Of a stretch of DNA of 64,000 bases, positions 25,945 to 32,729 are shown piece after piece. A program made the translations under genes and the position numbers. Location of the stretch: NCBI GenBank assembly GCA_000242235.1, contig JH590861.1, positions 328,692-392,691 of the forward strand, in the 5' to 3' direction. The stretch is from Stomatobaculum longum (GTDB lineage: Bacteria > Bacillota > Clostridia > Lachnospirales > Lachnospiraceae). The notes beneath the pieces are model-generated. The model ran no database searches, had not been told where the DNA came from, and saw only the letters and a program-made list of their open reading frames with translations. Numbering within the stretch: position 1 is the stretch's first letter; each line of letters opens with the position of its first letter.

Positions 25945-25972
25945 AGAACAAAGTTTCGAGGGAGGACAACCC

Positions 25973-26356
25973 ATGCGACAGACAAACAACAGAATGAATC
26001 ACTGGGTATCGGAGCCGCAGAGGAGCTATGGTCGCATTGTGCGTCCGCGCAGACAGAACAAGCGCGGCCTGCTCGGCTTCCTGCTTCCTTTTATCCTTCT
26101 GCTTGCCTTTTTTGCAGGGCGCGCCTCTGTGGCGCGCGCCGGAGAACTCCCGGATCATAGCGAAGCGTATCGCTACCGCGCGGTTAAAATTCAGGTGGGA
26201 GATAAGCTCGACGATTTCGCGATGCGCTATAACCGGGGACTGTATCGCTCCGATGATTCCTATCTGGAGGAGTTGTGCCGCGTCAATCACATTGACCGGA
26301 ATACCCGCCTGTATCCGGGCTGCTTTCTTACCGTCCTGGAGGCAGTGGAAGAGTAA
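25973..26356 (+). CDS. Membrane-anchored LysM-like protein divergent from lexA (YneA-like)
   Basis: 127 aa from the ATG at 25973 behind GGGAGGA. It has a basic cytoplasmic N terminus (1-40), one membrane span (about 41-58) and an extracytoplasmic LysM-like domain (about 70-125; the order is KIQVGDKLDDFA, then SYLEELCRVNHI, then RLYPGCFLTV). In Bacillus lexA is divergent from yneA, which encodes an SOS-induced, membrane-anchored LysM division inhibitor; topology, size, location and the LexA boxes fit that role here. Sequence identity to YneA is not assessable by eye, so the division-inhibitor role is inference. It ends tail-to-tail with the recombinase gene. Confidence 0.8.
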   Translation: MRQTNNRMNHWVSEPQRSYGRIVRPRRQNKRGLLGFLLPFILLLAFFAGRASVARAGELPDHSEAYRYRAVKIQVGDKLDDFAMRYNRGLYRSDDSYLEELCRVNHIDRNTRLYPGCFLTVLEAVEE

Positions 26357-26368
26357 GTTTACTCTTCC
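26347..26368. repeat. Perfect inverted repeat at convergent stop codons
   Basis: GGAAGAGTAA GT TTACTCTTCC: both convergent genes end in GAA GAG TAA, so the two ends form a 10-bp stem with a 2-nt loop. No T tract on either side; it may serve as a weak shared transcription stop or simply reflect identical C termini. Confidence 0.5.
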
Positions 26369-27432
26369 TCGCGCAGCCGCACCTTATTGCGTGCGCTGCG
26401 CCGGTGATCTTCCTGAATTGCCGCATAGTGCTTTTTGGTGGTATTGACATCGCTGTGCCCCAGAACATCGGCGACCAGATAAATGTCTCCGGTCTCGCGG
26501 TACAGCGTTGTGCCGTAGGTGCTACGCAATTTATGCGGTGTGATATGCTTGAGGGGTGCTGCGTCAAGCGCATATTTTTTGACCAGTTTTTCGACACTCC
26601 GCACAGAGAGCCGTTTTTGCTGCAATGACAGGAAAAGCGCCTGCTCCTGAAACTCCTCTGTGAGCAAGGCTTCCCGTTCCTCCATGAAGTTTAGCAACGC
26701 CTCCTCAACTTCATCTCCGAAATAGACAATTTGTTCCTTGCCGCCTTTCCGGTGTACCCGGATCCCATCATTTTTAAAATCCACATCATTGAGATTTAAG
26801 CCGACACACTCGGAGACACGAATGCCTGTACCAAGCAAAAGTGTGATCAGCGCCAAATCCCTGAGCTTAGTTTTTTCATGGTAGCGACGCTGGCGTTCAC
26901 TCAGCTTTTCCCCGGATTCAATCTGATCCAGCAACTCCGCAATTTCGTCGACATCCAGACGGATAATTTCTTTTTCGTGCAGCTTTGGCAGAAGTACACG
27001 GTCTGCCGGATTGCTCTCAATCATTTCTTTCTGATAGAGATATTTGTAGAAACTGCGCAGAGAAGAGAGTTTCCGCTTGATGCCTGTTTCCTGGTTCAAT
27101 TTGCCTTCCCCTTGCTCTGTGGGTCTATACTTCAGATATTCCATATATTCCTCGAGATCGGTCGCACGGAGCTTTTCCAGAAGAGAAAGCGGAATTTCCT
27201 TGGCTGTGCCATAGCGGGCAGCCAAGGGATTTTCGCGCATCAGATATTGAAAGAATACGCGCAAGTCATAGGCATACGCAATGCGTGTGCGGGATTGTGT
27301 TCTGGGTTCAATGCCGCGGAGATACGTTCTGCAGTAGTCCGGAAGCTCTGCAAGCAGTTCCCGAAGATGTAAAATGTTCGCGCGATCCAGTTCCGCAAAA
27401 TAATTGTTATTTTTTTGTGTTTTGTCAGCCAT
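26359..27432 (-). CDS. Tyrosine recombinase of the XerC/XerD family
   Basis: 357 aa. The N-terminal SAM-like core-binding domain (about 45-145) is followed by a C-terminal catalytic domain with all active-site residues: Arg205 (GTGIRVSE), Lys229/232 (HRKGGKE), His300 and Arg303 (TPHKLRST), His326 (LGHSD) and nucleophile Tyr336 (KKHYAA). It is about 50 residues longer at the N terminus than classical XerC/D. The start ATG at 27432 has GGAGG. The lexA neighbourhood and lack of integrase arm-binding domain suggest a chromosomal Xer rather than a phage integrase, but the flanking long repeat-bearing non-coding DNA keeps a site-specific element possible. Confidence 0.88.
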   Translation of the reverse strand: MADKTQKNNNYFAELDRANILHLRELLAELPDYCRTYLRGIEPRTQSRTRIAYAYDLRVFFQYLMRENPLAARYGTAKEIPLSLLEKLRATDLEEYMEYLKYRPTEQGEGKLNQETGIKRKLSSLRSFYKYLYQKEMIESNPADRVLLPKLHEKEIIRLDVDEIAELLDQIESGEKLSERQRRYHEKTKLRDLALITLLLGTGIRVSECVGLNLNDVDFKNDGIRVHRKGGKEQIVYFGDEVEEALLNFMEEREALLTEEFQEQALFLSLQQKRLSVRSVEKLVKKYALDAAPLKHITPHKLRSTYGTTLYRETGDIYLVADVLGHSDVNTTKKHYAAIQEDHRRSARNKVRLREEE

Positions 27433-27474
27433 ACGAAAAACCTCCGAAATGCCTCAATTTTTCCGTTCAGCAAT

Positions 27475-27503
27475 AGTATACGACGCAACTATTCGTTAAA
27501 CAA
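27475..27503 (-). promoter_or_regulatory. Promoter of the tyrosine recombinase gene
   Basis: Minus strand: TTGTTT, 17-nt spacer, TATACT, 43 nt before the ATG. The 10-bp inverted repeat at 27486-27521 covers the spacer and -35, so expression is probably repressed by a DNA-binding protein, possibly the recombinase itself. Confidence 0.65.
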
Positions 27504-27521
27504 GCATTTCGCGAATAGTTG
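27486..27521. repeat. Inverted repeat overlapping the recombinase promoter
   Basis: CAACTATTCG and CGAATAGTTG, perfect 10-bp arms separated by 16 bp. The spacing is too wide for a Xer crossover core (6-8 bp) and fits an operator read from successive helical turns. Confidence 0.7.
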
Positions 27522-27717
27522 TAGTGCGAAGTTTTACTGCTCTCAAGGCCTGTTTTCGTTCCCGCCTTGCTATTTTACGCACGGATTGAACGGTCATCTC
27601 AAGTTGCAATGATTTTTCTTCCGAATTCATATCACCGGACTGTCTGCCGCGCAACGCTATCCGTACCGCTTTGATATGCTTTGTTCTGTTATTTCTTTTG
27701 TTGTAATGCTGTATCAA
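27496..27717 (-). CDS. Possible small basic protein upstream of the recombinase
   Basis: A 73-codon open frame starting TTG at 27717 with AGGAAAG 6-7 nt upstream. The product is very basic and helical, with a continuous RKIARRERKQALRAVK segment near residue 46 that could bind nucleic acid. Its 3' end overlaps the recombinase promoter and inverted repeat, an arrangement seen for small regulators or excisionase-like proteins. There is no family match that I recognise, and coding cannot be distinguished from chance by eye. Confidence 0.3.
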   Translation of the reverse strand: MIQHYNKRNNRTKHIKAVRIALRGRQSGDMNSEEKSLQLEMTVQSVRKIARRERKQALRAVKLRTTTIREMLV

Positions 27718-27756
27718 CTTTATCTTTCCTGTGTATCTGTGTCACAAGGCCATCTT

Positions 27757-27957
27757 ATGACCTAAGGACCTCCAGCTGGCTGGTTTCTCGTTATTTCATT
27801 TCAATGCTTGTACATCGACTCATTTGACCTAAGGCTTATCAGGCTGAATTTTCGTCGTTTCCTTATTCTAATGCCGAATTGGCTTGCTTATCCTTTCGTT
27901 TCCGGAGGTCCCTGCGCCGCACAGCTGTTCCATGATCTAAGGACCTGTAAGGCTGAT
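27757..27957. repeat. Three imperfect direct repeats, TGACCTAAGG type
   Basis: Copies start at 27757 (ATGACCTAAGGACCT), 27824 (TTGACCTAAGGCTT) and 27932 (ATGATCTAAGGACCT), each followed about 5 nt later by GGCTG. Spacings are 67 and 108 bp. The first ten bases also resemble the -35 part of the flavin oxidoreductase promoter (TTGACCTAAG on the minus strand at 29457-29466). Confidence 0.55.
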
Positions 27958-28143
27958 AATGGTTAACGTTGTATCGGTTCATCCTGACAACTGTCAGGCT
28001 TGCTCAATCGGTTCATCTGCCGTCCGGATGTAATTCTCATTTTATGTAAGTGTTATGGTTACAAAATTTACATTTTCGTTCAAATTTGCTTGTCCGTAAC
28101 AGATAACTGCTCAATGGGTTCTCTTGAAACCGCCGCTCTTTAT

Positions 28144-28170
28144 AGGTTACATAATATATTTCCGTAAACT
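28144..28170. repeat. 27-bp imperfect dyad, copy B (dif-like arm)
   Basis: AGGTTACATAA, centre TATAT, TTCCGTAAACT. The first 16 bases match 15 of 16 with the reverse complement of the XerD-arm-plus-centre half of the Firmicute dif consensus as I remember it; the other arm matches only about 6 of 11 of the XerC arm but is itself XerD-arm-like. It lies 0.7 kb from the Xer-type recombinase gene. Confidence 0.45.
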
Positions 28171-28206
28171 TTTAGCTCTTACGAATTTACACATCTCACG
28201 ACAGAT

Positions 28207-28238
28207 AAAAACAGAGTCCGGATTTTCTCCGGACTCTG
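28207..28238 (-). terminator. Rho-independent terminator of the flavin oxidoreductase gene
   Basis: Minus strand: CAGAGTCCGGA / TCCGGACTCTG 11-bp stem, 5-nt loop, then TTTTTATC. Ends the transcript 38 nt past the stop. Confidence 0.92.
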
Positions 28239-28275
28239 CAGATAGGATGTCTGATTTGTGAGCTTACTTTTCCCT

Positions 28276-29340
28276 TCAGTACCCGAGTTCTTTGATCAGG
28301 GCGGGCACTGTGGTCATTTTCTTCATTCTGCCGACATTCTCGCCGGTAAAGAAAAGTCCTGTCTCCAGATTGCCTTTGACCGCCTCAATCAATGCATTCG
28401 TAATACAAAACGGCACCTGTGCGGGATTGCATTTCTTGATGCAACGAGAGCAGTGGACCGGAGGAATTCGGCCCGCGAGGCTTAGCTTCTTTAACAGCGG
28501 GGTCTGCACAGCGCGTCCCGGCATACCGACCGGACTGTGAATGATAGAGACATCTTCCCGCTTTGCCCCGAGTAACACATCCTTATAGGCCTGAGAGGCA
28601 TCGCATTCCTCGGTCGCAATAAAACGGGTTGCCATCTGCACGCCGGCTGCCCCCTGTTCCGTGAGTGCCTGTATGTCTTCCCGGTTCCAGACACCGCCTG
28701 CACAAAAGACCGGGATGTTGCGCTTTGCCGCATCGACAAAGGGGCGAATATTCTCCAGCACATCTTTCAGAATGGCCGCGAGAGAGGGGGCTTCACCTGC
28801 CAGCAATTCATCCTCCTTGAACCCGAGATGTCCTCCGGCCTTGGCTCCCTCGACGACAATGAAATCCGGAAAGCGATTGTACTTCTTCATCCAGGACTGC
28901 AGAATCAGCTTTGCCGCCCGCCCGCCCGACACAATGGGTGCAATCAGAGCGCTGCCTTCCGGCACCAATTCCGGCAACTGCAGGGGTAAACCGGCACCCG
29001 AGATCACCGCATCAATGCCCGAAGCGACAGCCGTCCGGATGGCCTCGGCAAATTGCTGTGTGGCAACCATCGCATTGATAGCGAGCAGACCGCGTCCGCC
29101 CGAGATGTCACGTGCATCCGAGATTTCCTGCCGTAGCGCGCGGAGATTTGCCTCTTCCGGATTCTTATAAAAATCTGGCTCCCGATAGCCGCAGTCTGCT
29201 GTGCTGATGCAGCCCATGGCACCGCAAGCTGCCACACTGCCCGCGAGGCGCTCCAGCGATACTCCAACCCCCATGCCACCTTGCAGCAGCGGAATTTCCA
29301 GTTCTCTATGGTTAACAGACAAGTGAAGTTCTTCCGACAT
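28276..29340 (-). CDS. NAD(P)H-dependent flavin oxidoreductase (nitronate monooxygenase / FabK-like)
   Basis: 354 aa TIM-barrel FMN enzyme. The PLLQGGMGVGVS start, VVEGAKAGGHLGF (phosphate binding), PVFCAGGVWNREDI and GAAGVQMATRFIATEEC blocks are those of the 2-nitropropane dioxygenase / enoyl-ACP reductase II superfamily. A C-terminal Cys cluster CSRCIKKCNPAQVPFC (Cx2Cx3Cx7C, near residue 300) is not part of FabK and could bind an iron-sulphur cluster. The start is the ATG at 29340 with GGAGG; the longer upstream frame crosses the promoter region. The substrate is unknown. Its promoter lies within a palindromic operator (29440-29462), so it is probably controlled by a specific repressor not encoded here. 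Confidence 0.85.
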   Translation of the reverse strand: MSEELHLSVNHRELEIPLLQGGMGVGVSLERLAGSVAACGAMGCISTADCGYREPDFYKNPEEANLRALRQEISDARDISGGRGLLAINAMVATQQFAEAIRTAVASGIDAVISGAGLPLQLPELVPEGSALIAPIVSGGRAAKLILQSWMKKYNRFPDFIVVEGAKAGGHLGFKEDELLAGEAPSLAAILKDVLENIRPFVDAAKRNIPVFCAGGVWNREDIQALTEQGAAGVQMATRFIATEECDASQAYKDVLLGAKREDVSIIHSPVGMPGRAVQTPLLKKLSLAGRIPPVHCSRCIKKCNPAQVPFCITNALIEAVKGNLETGLFFTGENVGRMKKMTTVPALIKELGY

Positions 29341-29437
29341 GGCTGACCTCCTCAATATCAGTATCAGTAGCGTGTTTAAACAACACCAAAATTCCAATTC
29401 CATTCCAAAATTCCGGCAATCCTCCGGAACCGACTCT

Positions 29438-29466
29438 ATCCTAAGTCATTTTTAGACTTAGGTCAA
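29438..29466 (-). promoter_or_regulatory. Promoter with palindromic operator for the flavin oxidoreductase
   Basis: Minus strand: TTGACC, 17-nt spacer, TAGGAT. The perfect palindrome CCTAAGTC N7 GACTTAGG (29440-29462) covers the spacer and part of both boxes, a layout typical of MarR/TetR-type repression. Confidence 0.75.
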
Positions 29467-30056
29467 CTGGTATTTAAAACTAGATGTGATTGATGCGGGC
29501 TGTTAAAACAGTCATTCGGCAGTCGCCTGATTATTAATGTATATTAATACTAATAATTCATTTTAAATACATACTCGTTATTTGTGTATATATTCACGCC
29601 ATATGCACTACTATCCTCTTCTCTCCCTCTCCACTTCCACACTCTCCCGCCATCCGATGACTTTTCCTGTGCACTCTCTTCTTCGAAGATTCTCATCCAT
29701 GCTTCCTATCGGCCAATTATCATTTCCCTGAATTTATCCCCTCGAAACTCTCTTTTACCTAGCGTTCATGCAAATCTTACTCGACGCTGCCGTAAAACCG
29801 TACCTGCCATGCCAAATCTGCTTCTGCATTTCTCCGCTTCTCATCTATGCTTCCCCGTCCGATCACCGTTTTCCTGAACTGCTTCCCACGAAAATTTCTT
29901 TTACCTAGCGTTCATGCAACCTCTTTCTTGTACTCCCGCGAATCCACACCCGCTGTATCGAATTCTCTTCTGCCTTTCACCGGGAAAGTGGAAATCTTAT
30001 TTCACCCACTTGATTGTCTCGGAAATCGGCGAATGCACCTCATTCAAAACAATATC
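29467..30056. other. AT-rich then pyrimidine-rich intergenic region without a convincing gene
   Basis: About 590 bp between the flavin oxidoreductase promoter and the LCP-gene terminator. 29467-29590 is very AT-rich (ATTAATACTAATAATTC type). 29600-30000 holds the tandem repeats. Frames of up to 109 codons exist on the plus strand but lack ribosome sites and family resemblance. Confidence 0.6.
29650..29985. repeat. Diverged tandem repeat, period about 147 bp, non-coding
   Basis: Two clear copies, beginning at 29691 (TCTCATCCATGCTTCC) and 29839 (TCTCATCTATGCTTCC), share the identical 23-bp core that starts TCTTTTACCTAGCG and ends TTCATGCAA, at 29751-29773 and 29897-29919. A third, more degraded partial copy seems to precede them from about 29650. 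The plus strand is strongly pyrimidine-rich. Short open frames cross the copies in two different frames, which argues against coding. Confidence 0.7.
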
Positions 30057-30098
30057 AAAAAATCCCCCTCTACCGAAATTACCAGAAAAGGGGGATTG
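30057..30098 (-). terminator. Rho-independent terminator of the LCP gene
   Basis: Minus strand: AATCCCCC ... GGGGGATT 8-bp stem with a 21-nt loop, followed by TTTTTTG; lies just past the LCP stop codon. Confidence 0.8.
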
Positions 30099-30120
30099 AT
30101 GCCATCAGCGGTCTCGCGAT

Positions 30121-32016
30121 TTAGTTGGCCGGTAAACCGGCGCCGGGCCCCACAAGCTCAGTCTCTGCACTACTAGTCGCGCTGTGCTTGTTTTCCTGGA
30201 CGCCGGATCCCGGGCCGCGCTCGGCCTCACTGTTCTCACTGTCATTGGAATTATTTTTGCCGCCGTTCGGTTGCACGCGGCCGCTGTGGCTCTCCACGGT
30301 TTCGGCAGCCGTAGCGGTCGTGCTCTCCGTGCGACGCTTTTTGCGGCTCTCGGTCTCGGCAGCTGTTGTCGTCTCGGCAGCGGTCGTTTCCGTCACGGTG
30401 GTCTCCGACATAGCACTTTCCGCCGCACTGCTACTCTGCTTGTTACTCTTCTTTTCTTCGCGCGCAGTCTCGACTTCCGTGTTTTTCTTTGTCTTTTCTT
30501 TGACCGGACCGGTATTGCCGACGGCACCCGGTTTGTCTGTCTGAATATCGACCTTTTCGCCTTTGCCTTTCATGCCGGTCCGCTTAACGATATAAGCACT
30601 CACCTCTTTCACAGAGGCGCTCGGCTGATAATCTTCCTGCTGATACAGGAACTGGTGCAGGCTCACGACATTGCTCTCAAGCGTAATCGGCACCACACAG
30701 TCCTTTTTCTCAACCCAGGCTGTGTCGCGCTCAAACGGAAAACCGGAGCTCTCCGCGATGTGGTACTTCTTGATATCCTTCGCGTAGGCCAGAACATCAT
30801 CGATTCCCATGCTGGTCTTGGTCTCCGGCAACACGGAAGTCACAAGCTCAATGCGCTTTGCCGCATCGGCCGCGTGAATTTTATCCATCAGAAGTGACAC
30901 GACCTTGCGCTGGCGCTCGGTGCGGTTGTAGTCGCTGTCCATAAGGCGGAGTCTCGCATAGGCAACAGCCTGTACACCGTCCAGGTGATTCATCCCTGCG
31001 TGCGTGAGCTGCACCGATCCGACTCCCGTGGACTTCACCGTCTCCGTGATGAAGGAATTGATATATTTGAATTCCGCGGGTGTAACCTCAAGATCCACGC
31101 CGCCCATAATGTTCACGGCATCGACCACAGCCTTCCAGTTGAAGGTCACATAGTCATCCGGCTGAATGTCGAGATTATAATGCATCATCCAGAGGGACTG
31201 CTCGGGCCCGCCCTGAAAATAGGCTTCATTGAATTTATGATGCTTACCCTTTTTATCAATCTGTACAAAGGTATCGCGGAAAATGCTGCAGATGCGGATA
31301 TCCCCTGTCTCTTTATTGAGGCTCACCAGCATGTTGACATCGGAGAGCGCACCTTTTCCGAGATTACCGTTCCGGGAGTCCACGCCAAACACCGCGACTG
31401 TATAGAAGCCGGTCTCGTGCGTCTTCTGGCCGAGCAAGAGTGTCTTTGCTCCCCAGACAACCAGAAAAGCACAGAGGAGACCGATCAGGACCAGAAGAGG
31501 ATTTCTTTTTTTCCGCTTGACGGTCGCGGCTTTACTTTCCTTTGCCTGCCGCCGCGGTCGGCGTGCCGTTTTCCCCGCCATCTCTTCCTCCTCGTCGCGC
31601 GCTTCACGCAACCCTTCTCTTTCTGCGAATCTTCCCGCCGGAATCTCTTCCGGCGCTTCTTCGACGTCCTCCTCCGCTACTTCCTGCGCTTCCGCTGACT
31701 GCTGTTCCGCCTGTCTGCGGGAAGACGCCTCCTGTCTTCGCATGTTTTCAAGGACGCGTCTTAATCTGCGTTTCTCCTGCTCCTCCGCAGAAAACTGCGG
31801 CTTCTCGGAAGCGCTCTCGGCGTCCTCTGTCACAGGCTCCCCAATTTCTCTTCCCGTTTCTCGGTCCGGTCGCTTTGCGGTCTCCCTGTGAACAGGAAGA
31901 GACGCGGCGTCCTCCACCGCGTCTTTCTTCTCCATTCTATGTTGGTTTCGAAGTGATTTGAGACGAGCGAGCTCCTTCAGATATTGCTCGCGCTCGTTCT
32001 TGTCATCTGTTGCCAT
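30121..32016 (-). CDS. LytR-CpsA-Psr (LCP) family wall-polymer ligase with long tails
   Basis: 631 aa: highly charged cytoplasmic N terminus (1-170, Glu/Arg/Gln-rich, coiled-coil-like), one membrane span (about 173-195), LCP catalytic domain (about 205-400; VAVFGVDSR, then SDVNMLVSL, then CSIFRDTFVQI and YARLRLMDSDYNRTERQR with the pyrophosphate-binding Arg residues), a further domain to about 490, and a Ser/Thr/Glu-rich low-complexity C-terminal tail (500-631). LCP enzymes transfer undecaprenyl-linked teichoic or capsular polymers to peptidoglycan. The ATG at 32016 lies inside the end of the upstream CMP-kinase-like gene (14-nt overlap). Both tails are longer than usual. Confidence 0.9.
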   Translation of the reverse strand: MATDDKNEREQYLKELARLKSLRNQHRMEKKDAVEDAASLPVHRETAKRPDRETGREIGEPVTEDAESASEKPQFSAEEQEKRRLRRVLENMRRQEASSRRQAEQQSAEAQEVAEEDVEEAPEEIPAGRFAEREGLREARDEEEEMAGKTARRPRRQAKESKAATVKRKKRNPLLVLIGLLCAFLVVWGAKTLLLGQKTHETGFYTVAVFGVDSRNGNLGKGALSDVNMLVSLNKETGDIRICSIFRDTFVQIDKKGKHHKFNEAYFQGGPEQSLWMMHYNLDIQPDDYVTFNWKAVVDAVNIMGGVDLEVTPAEFKYINSFITETVKSTGVGSVQLTHAGMNHLDGVQAVAYARLRLMDSDYNRTERQRKVVSLLMDKIHAADAAKRIELVTSVLPETKTSMGIDDVLAYAKDIKKYHIAESSGFPFERDTAWVEKKDCVVPITLESNVVSLHQFLYQQEDYQPSASVKEVSAYIVKRTGMKGKGEKVDIQTDKPGAVGNTGPVKEKTKKNTEVETAREEKKSNKQSSSAAESAMSETTVTETTAAETTTAAETESRKKRRTESTTATAAETVESHSGRVQPNGGKNNSNDSENSEAERGPGSGVQENKHSATSSAETELVGPGAGLPAN

Positions 32017-32650
32017 TCCGGAATTCCTCTTCCCTCTTTAAGCTGTCAAGAATCAGCTGTACTGCACCTTCCAGGCCGAACTTGCTACTGTTGATGCAGA
32101 GATCATAGCTCTTGGAATCGCCCCAGCGCTTGTTGGAGTAATAGTTGTAATAGCTGGAGCGCCGCTTATCGGTCTTTAACATAATCTCACGCGCCTTGTC
32201 GCGGCTGATGTTGCCGCCTTGGTAACTCTGTACACGTGTGATTTTATCCTCCTCCGCTGCGGAGATAAATACCGAGAGTACGCCCGGCATGCCGTCCAAC
32301 GCATAGTCGGCGCAGCGACCTACAATCACACAACTCTCCTGCTGCGCGAGGTTTCGAATGGTATCGAACTGTGCTAGGAAAATCTTCTGATTAATCGGCA
32401 TATCCACATAGGGCGAGGAGGAATAGCCGAGAGAATAGGTATCCATGACCAGGGAATAGAGAAAGCTGTTCGTCGGCTTCTCGTCGTTTGACTCCAGCAA
32501 TTCGCGGCAGAGACCACTCTCTTTCGCGGCGCGATCCAAAAGTTCTTTGTCATAGCACTTGACGCCGAGTTTTGCGGCGAGCATCTCTCCGATTTTATGA
32601 CCACCACTTCCGGTCTCACGTCCCAAGGTGATGATTCTCTTTGTCTCCAT
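32003..32650 (-). CDS. Cytidylate-kinase-like family protein
   Basis: 215 aa P-loop kinase of the 'cytidylate kinase-like' (Cytidylate_kin2) group: TLGRETGSGGHKIGEMLA carries the Walker A loop near residue 11, YDKELLDRAA is the following helix, VIVGRCADYAL is near residue 110 and the basic lid RDKAREIMLKTDKRR near 150. The true CMP kinase of nucleotide metabolism is usually a separate gene, so the substrate of this paralogue is uncertain. GGGAGGTG precedes the ATG at 32650. It is coupled to the LCP gene by overlap. Confidence 0.82.
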   Translation of the reverse strand: METKRIITLGRETGSGGHKIGEMLAAKLGVKCYDKELLDRAAKESGLCRELLESNDEKPTNSFLYSLVMDTYSLGYSSSPYVDMPINQKIFLAQFDTIRNLAQQESCVIVGRCADYALDGMPGVLSVFISAAEEDKITRVQSYQGGNISRDKAREIMLKTDKRRSSYYNYYSNKRWGDSKSYDLCINSSKFGLEGAVQLILDSLKREEEFRNGNR

Positions 32651-32699
32651 AAGGCACCTCCCACAGAAATGCTAAAAATACGGGTTTCTCTGTTCTTCT

Positions 32700-32728
32700 A
32701 TTGTAACATTTTGCAGGGAAAAGGTAAA
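32700..32728 (-). promoter_or_regulatory. Promoter of the CMP-kinase-like / LCP operon
   Basis: Minus strand: TTTACC, 17-nt spacer, TGT-TACAAT (extended -10), 50 nt before the ATG. Confidence 0.6.
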
Positions 32729-32729
32729 T

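Larger units (their letters stand above)
27722..28206. other. Non-coding, repeat-bearing region between recombinase and flavin oxidoreductase genes
   Basis: No convincing gene on either strand over nearly 500 bp (about 840 bp if the doubtful small ORF is discounted). It holds three imperfect copies of ATGACCTAAGGACCT...GGCTGA-like sequence (27757, 27824, 27932), two copies of ATCGGTTCATC (27973 and 28008) flanking a perfect 7-bp hairpin CCTGACA AC TGTCAGG (27983-27998), and a cluster of GTTAC/GTAAC-type half-sites between 28040 and 28195, including dyad copy B. It is T-rich on plus. It could be a recombination site region or a non-coding RNA; the sequence alone does not decide. Confidence 0.6.

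Noticed and set aside
25871-25972. N-terminal extension of the YneA-like protein from an upstream ATG
   Set aside because: The extension would be translated through the promoter and LexA boxes; the ATG at 25973 has the ribosome site.
26359-27432. Phage or conjugative-element integrase
   Set aside because: No other element genes, no tRNA attachment site and no AP2-like arm-binding domain are seen; chromosomal Xer family is the simpler reading.
28144-28170. Bona fide chromosomal dif site
   Set aside because: Only one arm plus centre fits the Firmicute consensus; the second arm and 5-nt centre do not, so it is reported as dif-like only.
29584-30176. Two plus-strand frames of 97 and 109 codons sharing a similar segment
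   Set aside because: The shared segment follows from the DNA repeat; the frames differ between copies, are Ser/Leu/Pro-rich and lack ribosome sites.
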